A DNA stretch of 64,000 bases from MWBF01 sp040772005 (GTDB taxonomy: Bacteria > Chloroflexota > Anaerolineae > CG2-30-64-16), in NCBI GenBank assembly GCA_040772005.1, contig JAXGYZ010000008.1, forward strand, positions 1 to 64,000, given 5' to 3'. Shown here piece after piece: positions 61,027 through 64,000 of this stretch. Both the position numbers and the translations under genes were made by a program. Below the pieces are notes generated by a model, which saw nothing but the letters and a program-made list of their open reading frames with translations, did no database searches and had not been told where the DNA came from. Position 1 is the first letter of the stretch. Every line of letters starts with the position of its first letter.

Positions 61027-62547
61027 CTACAGCGCGTTCAGCCGCGGGAACAGCGGTTCCAGCGCGCGGTACGCATCCTGGAACAGCGCATACACCGTGT
61101 CATACGCGGCGTGACGGGCAGGATCAGGCTGCTCCGTCTCGTCCGTGCGCACGAAGCGCCGCGCGATCTCGAAACTGTCGTACAGGCCAACGCCCACGCC
61201 CGCGGTGATCGCTGCACCGAACGAGGTTGCCTCACCCAGCAACTGGGGCCGGAGCACGGGCACCCCGTAGACATCGGCCAGGATCTGCCGCCACACCGCG
61301 CTGCGCGCGCCGCCGCCGATGACCCGCATGGCGGCAATATCTTCCTGCGCGCGGAAGGCATCCAGGATGGAACGCAGGTTGAACGCGACGCCCTCGAGCA
61401 CCGCGCGGCTGACCGACGCGCGGCCGTGGGCCATGCTCAGCCCCACGAACGCGCCGCGGGCCAGCGGGTTCCAGTGGGGGCTGCGCTCGCCGAGCAGGTG
61501 GGGCAGGAACAGCAGGCCGTGCGCGCCCGGCGGTTCGGCCGCGGCAAGGCGATCCAGGGTTGTGTACAGGCTGCGGGCCTCCGTCTCGTTGTCCTGCAGC
61601 AGCCGCACCAGCCAATCCAGCGCACCGCCTGCGCTTTGCATCGCGCCGACCGCGAAGTAGAGCCGCGGGTCGGGGTGGACGAAGGTGAACGTGCGCATGA
61701 GCGGATCATACAGGGGATGTTCCAGGGCGGTCGCAATCCACGCGGAGGAACCGATGTAGGTGTAGGCGTCGCCCGCGCCGACCACACCGGAGCCGACCGT
61801 CGCACATGCGCCGTCGCCTGCGCCGATGACGACCGGCGTCCCCGCCATCAGGCCGGTTATACCTGCGGCCTGCCGCGTGACCTGGCCGATGACGGTGGCG
61901 GACGGATGTACGGGCGGCAGCATCGCCGAGTCCAGCCCGATGGCCTGGACGATGTCCTCGGCCCAGGTTCGCGCCTCCAGGTTGAACAGGTTCGTGCCGG
62001 AGGCGTCGGACAGGTCGGTCGCGATGACGCCCGACAGCGTCATCGCGGCGTAGTCCTTCGCCTGCACGATCCAGCGCGTCTGCGCGTAGACCTCGGGCTG
62101 GTTGCGCTTGACCCACAGGGCTTTGGCCGCGGTATAGGACGCGCTGGCCCGGTGGCCCGTCCGCCGGTAGACGGTCTCGAACCCACAGGTCGCGCCCAGG
62201 TGATTCGCCTCGTCCATCGCGCGCTGGTCGGCCCACAGCATTGCAGGCCGCGTCGGCTCGCCGGTCCCGTCCAGGAACACCGCGCCGTTCATGGTGCCGG
62301 AGAAGCTGACCGCTGCGATGGCGGCGGGACGGATCTGCGCCTGGTCGAGCAGCCGCCGTGTGCCTGCATAGACGGCCGCACGCCAGTCTACCGGGTCCTC
62401 TTCCGCCCAGTTCGGCTGTGGATAAGCAGCAGGATATGGCTCGAAGACGGCAGCGCGTGCCAGGCCGGTCGTCGCATCAAACAGGGTGGCCTTGTTGCCG
62501 GTGGTGCCCAGGTCATGGGCGAGCAGGTATGTGGAAGTCATGACCAT
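61027..62547 (-). CDS. FGGY carbohydrate kinase (xylulokinase-like)
   Basis: A 506-residue kinase. Phosphate loop YLLAHDLGTTGNKATLFD, catalytic base block FSGTMNGAVFLDG and MLWADQRAMDEAN (usual D-x-R of xylulokinases), and ATP-binding GGGARSAVWRQILADV and GEATSFGAAITAGVG. These fit XylB or an unassigned relative. Two ATGs six bases apart (62547 and 62541) are possible starts. It is placed between a GH172-like and an ABC ATPase gene, so it may phosphorylate a pentulose freed by that enzyme. Confidence 0.88.
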   Translation of the reverse strand: MVMTSTYLLAHDLGTTGNKATLFDATTGLARAAVFEPYPAAYPQPNWAEEDPVDWRAAVYAGTRRLLDQAQIRPAAIAAVSFSGTMNGAVFLDGTGEPTRPAMLWADQRAMDEANHLGATCGFETVYRRTGHRASASYTAAKALWVKRNQPEVYAQTRWIVQAKDYAAMTLSGVIATDLSDASGTNLFNLEARTWAEDIVQAIGLDSAMLPPVHPSATVIGQVTRQAAGITGLMAGTPVVIGAGDGACATVGSGVVGAGDAYTYIGSSAWIATALEHPLYDPLMRTFTFVHPDPRLYFAVGAMQSAGGALDWLVRLLQDNETEARSLYTTLDRLAAAEPPGAHGLLFLPHLLGERSPHWNPLARGAFVGLSMAHGRASVSRAVLEGVAFNLRSILDAFRAQEDIAAMRVIGGGARSAVWRQILADVYGVPVLRPQLLGEATSFGAAITAGVGVGLYDSFEIARRFVRTDETEQPDPARHAAYDTVYALFQDAYRALEPLFPRLNAL

Positions 62548-62636
62548 AAATTCTACTGCTTGAAATCAACATATGGCAAATCCGAGAGGGAACGTAACTG
62601 TTCAGCGTTACCTCGTAACTCAAGGTCAGCACGCCC

Positions 62637-62687
62637 ACAAACCCGGTTTCTGTGCGAAGCGCAGCTTCACCGAGAAACCGGGTTTGT
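62637..62687. terminator. Perfect 14-bp hairpin, possible terminator of GH172 gene
   Basis: ACAAACCCGGTTTC (62637-62650) and GAAACCGGGTTTGT (62674-62687) pair perfectly, with an inner TGCGAAGCGCA loop. It lies 37 bases past the stop of the minus-strand GH172-like gene. There is no T-run, so intrinsic termination is uncertain. Confidence 0.5.
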
Positions 62688-62723
62688 AGCGGTAAACTAT
62701 GAGGGAATTCCGGCCTCTCCGGT

Positions 62724-63764
62724 TCAGTACGGCCGCACGCGCTCCGCCAGGGGCAGGAGCGGCTTGTGCCGGACCGGCCCGCTGCCCGGCACCTGGTACC
62801 AGTAGACCGTCGATGCCACGTCGATCGGCCGGCCGCCGACCTCGTCCAGCCAGGCGCGCAACTGCCCCGGCGATGAATCCTTGCCGGAGCGCGTGAACTC
62901 GGCGCCCCAGTTGACCTGGATGCGCAGCGAACGTTCGAAGCGGATCACGTTGTTGGCCCGGAAGCGGAAGACCGCCAGCTCGAGCGGCATGACGCCGTGG
63001 TTGCAGTGCGGAATCGCCGCGTAAGTGCCGATGAACGGGCGCTGGAAGCCCCACGAATAGGTGAAGTAGTCTTCGGTGCCCAGGTAATCGAGCGACTGCG
63101 TCGGCTCATCGTCGATGAAGTGCTCGTCGTTGCCCTCCATCACAAAGTGCGCACCCTCGAAGCGCGGTTCCGTGCTGGTGATCCCCAGGCTCACCCCGAC
63201 GAGGTGGCCGCGACCGGTGATGTTTGCCAGCGGCAGGACTTCGCGGGGAATGTAGATCTCCTGCCGGCCCCACGTCGCATGGAAGCAGGCCAGATCATCC
63301 TCCCACTCGGGCAGGGTCTCGTACTCGACATAAGCGTAGCCGTTGGCCCGGCGATCGGTTTCGTTGGTCAGCTCAATGCGTGCCCGGTGGCGGAACGGCA
63401 TGGGCAGGTAGCAGTTGCGCGCCTCCGGCACCTTCTCCATGAAGGGCGTCGAGAAGTACTGGCCCTTGCCCTGAAGCGCGTCGCAGAAGAAATCGCCGAT
63501 GGGGCATTGCACGGCAGGCACGGTCTCATCGTCCCAATAAATCCGCAGGATGATGCCCCGGTGTTCGTGGGCATTGGCAAACCTGGTGGCGTGCAGGCAG
63601 GTGATGACGGCCGGCCCCGGAATGTCGGCGATGGTCACGGTCGCGCCGGGCTCAAGGATGGGCAGCTCGGGGTAGGCGTCCCACGGCCAAAGGCTGTTCA
63701 CCATGCCGGTTCGCCGCGCGCGCACGCGGGCCAGGTCGAAGGATGCCGGTTGTGGGAGTGTCAT
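62724..63764 (-). CDS. DUF2961/GH172-like protein
   Basis: A 346-residue jelly-roll protein of the DUF2961 family, recently grouped as GH172 (fructofuranose dianhydride hydrolase/synthase and alpha-D-arabinofuranosidase). Blocks include VITCLHATRFANAHEHRGII, CPIGDFFCDALQGKGQYFST, LPMPFRHRARIELTNE and DYLGTEDYFTYSWGFQRPF. The two conserved acidic residues may be in the last block (GTEDYF). Members form trimers or hexamers. No signal peptide, so it acts in the cytoplasm. Confidence 0.85.
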   Translation of the reverse strand: MTLPQPASFDLARVRARRTGMVNSLWPWDAYPELPILEPGATVTIADIPGPAVITCLHATRFANAHEHRGIILRIYWDDETVPAVQCPIGDFFCDALQGKGQYFSTPFMEKVPEARNCYLPMPFRHRARIELTNETDRRANGYAYVEYETLPEWEDDLACFHATWGRQEIYIPREVLPLANITGRGHLVGVSLGITSTEPRFEGAHFVMEGNDEHFIDDEPTQSLDYLGTEDYFTYSWGFQRPFIGTYAAIPHCNHGVMPLELAVFRFRANNVIRFERSLRIQVNWGAEFTRSGKDSSPGQLRAWLDEVGGRPIDVASTVYWYQVPGSGPVRHKPLLPLAERVRPY

Positions 63765-63785
63765 GCGTTTCTTACCTCTCGCTAC

Positions 63786-64000
63786 TCAGCGGTAGGTGGC
63801 CTTCAGAAAGCGCGGGTAGTATAGCCGGTCGTCGCTCATCAGGTTGGTTTGGCTCAGCGAGTTGGTCGCGTACGTCAGGATGAGGTCTGCGCCCTCGCCC
63901 GTGAGCTCCGGGTGCGCCTTGCCCGCATAGATCATCACGTCTCTGATATCGTATTCCTCGGGGCGGTAGAAGACCGTCGCCGCGCTCCATGGGCCGGTCG
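63786..64000 (-). CDS. C-terminal fragment of a putative beta-propeller glycosidase-like protein (partial)
   Basis: The last 71 codons of a minus-strand gene that runs past the right edge. Readable segments are GPWSAATVFYRPEEYDIRDV, DVMIYAGKAHPELTGEGADL, ILTYATNSLSQTNLMSDDRL and LYYPRFLKATYR. This type of ending (AGKAHPEL...LILTYATN) is seen in propeller-like glycosidase or DUF4185-like proteins, but I cannot assign a family from a fragment. It has no in-frame ATG in the window and was read directly. It precedes the GH172 gene by 21 bases. Confidence 0.55.
   Translation of the reverse strand, partial: TGPWSAATVFYRPEEYDIRDVMIYAGKAHPELTGEGADLILTYATNSLSQTNLMSDDRLYYPRFLKATYR

Noticed and set aside
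60952..62805. 617-codon plus-strand frame opposite the FGGY kinase
   Set aside because: Antisense shadow of the kinase; no recognisable domain. Several similar shadows (3176-4192, 17449-18930, 42364-44046, 47502-49454) were rejected for the same reason.

Overview
The window is GC-rich DNA with no rRNA, tRNA, CRISPR array, insertion sequence or phage gene. It looks like a sugar-utilisation region of a free-living heterotroph, most likely a Chloroflexota bacterium of the Anaerolineae/Caldilineales type. That placement is an inference from the lipoproteins with Ala/Pro/Glu linkers, Tat-type lipoprotein ABC receptors, many uroporphyrinogen-decarboxylase-like proteins, DUF-type glycosidases, and short palindromic repeats in nearly every gene gap. 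Almost all genes lie on the minus strand. Exceptions are a VOC protein at the left edge and a two-gene plus-strand block (53.8-57.5 kb).

Layout, read in the direction of minus-strand transcription. (a) 63.8-57.6 kb: end of an unidentified glycosidase-like protein, a DUF2961/GH172 protein, a xylulokinase-like kinase, a sugar-ABC ATPase that could energise the ATPase-less transporters here, a ManD/RspA-type dehydratase and an aldo/keto-reductase-like barrel. (b) 53.3-37.6 kb: a LacI regulator followed by a probable 15-kb L-fucose/L-rhamnose operon: two UroD-like proteins, L-rhamnose mutarotase, a sugar ABC transporter, L-fucose isomerase, rhamnulokinase, two PHP-domain proteins and two Gfo/Idh/MocA oxidoreductases. 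(c) 37.5-19.2 kb: three consecutive operons, each with the same promoter geometry (TTGACA, 17 bp, a -10 box) and the same inverted-repeat operator, one of them in front of a GntR/HutC regulator gene. They encode a duplicated ADP-ribosylglycohydrolase-like protein, a UroD-like protein, a DUF6259-like glycosidase, a sugar isomerase, two glycosidase-like proteins (one GH140/DUF4038-like), a RuBisCO-like protein, E1 alpha/E1 beta/E2 of a 2-oxo-acid or acetoin dehydrogenase, a four-cysteine 74-residue protein, an LsrF-like aldolase/thiolase and an SDR that keeps a relic of a class II aldolase. (d) 19.0-8.3 kb: a complete peptide-type ABC transporter, two tiny translationally coupled membrane proteins and three UroD-like proteins whose putative metal site is DxD instead of HxC. 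(e) 7.9-1.7 kb: a carbohydrate ABC transporter with a cytoplasmic-type sulfatase, in which one permease is fused to a secreted seven-bladed beta-propeller.

The strongest candidates for undescribed biology are the GntR-operator regulon of part (c), which ties a RuBisCO-like protein to a thiolase-like aldolase and an E1/E2 complex in what may be a new sugar (perhaps branched-sugar) pathway, and the propeller-permease fusion of part (e). Two further patterns run across the window. All three ABC loci carry a long hairpin exactly between receptor and permease gene. Several families of intergenic palindromic repeats have entered coding ends (LacI tail, UvrA tail) and, in frame, the middle of the UvrA paralogue.
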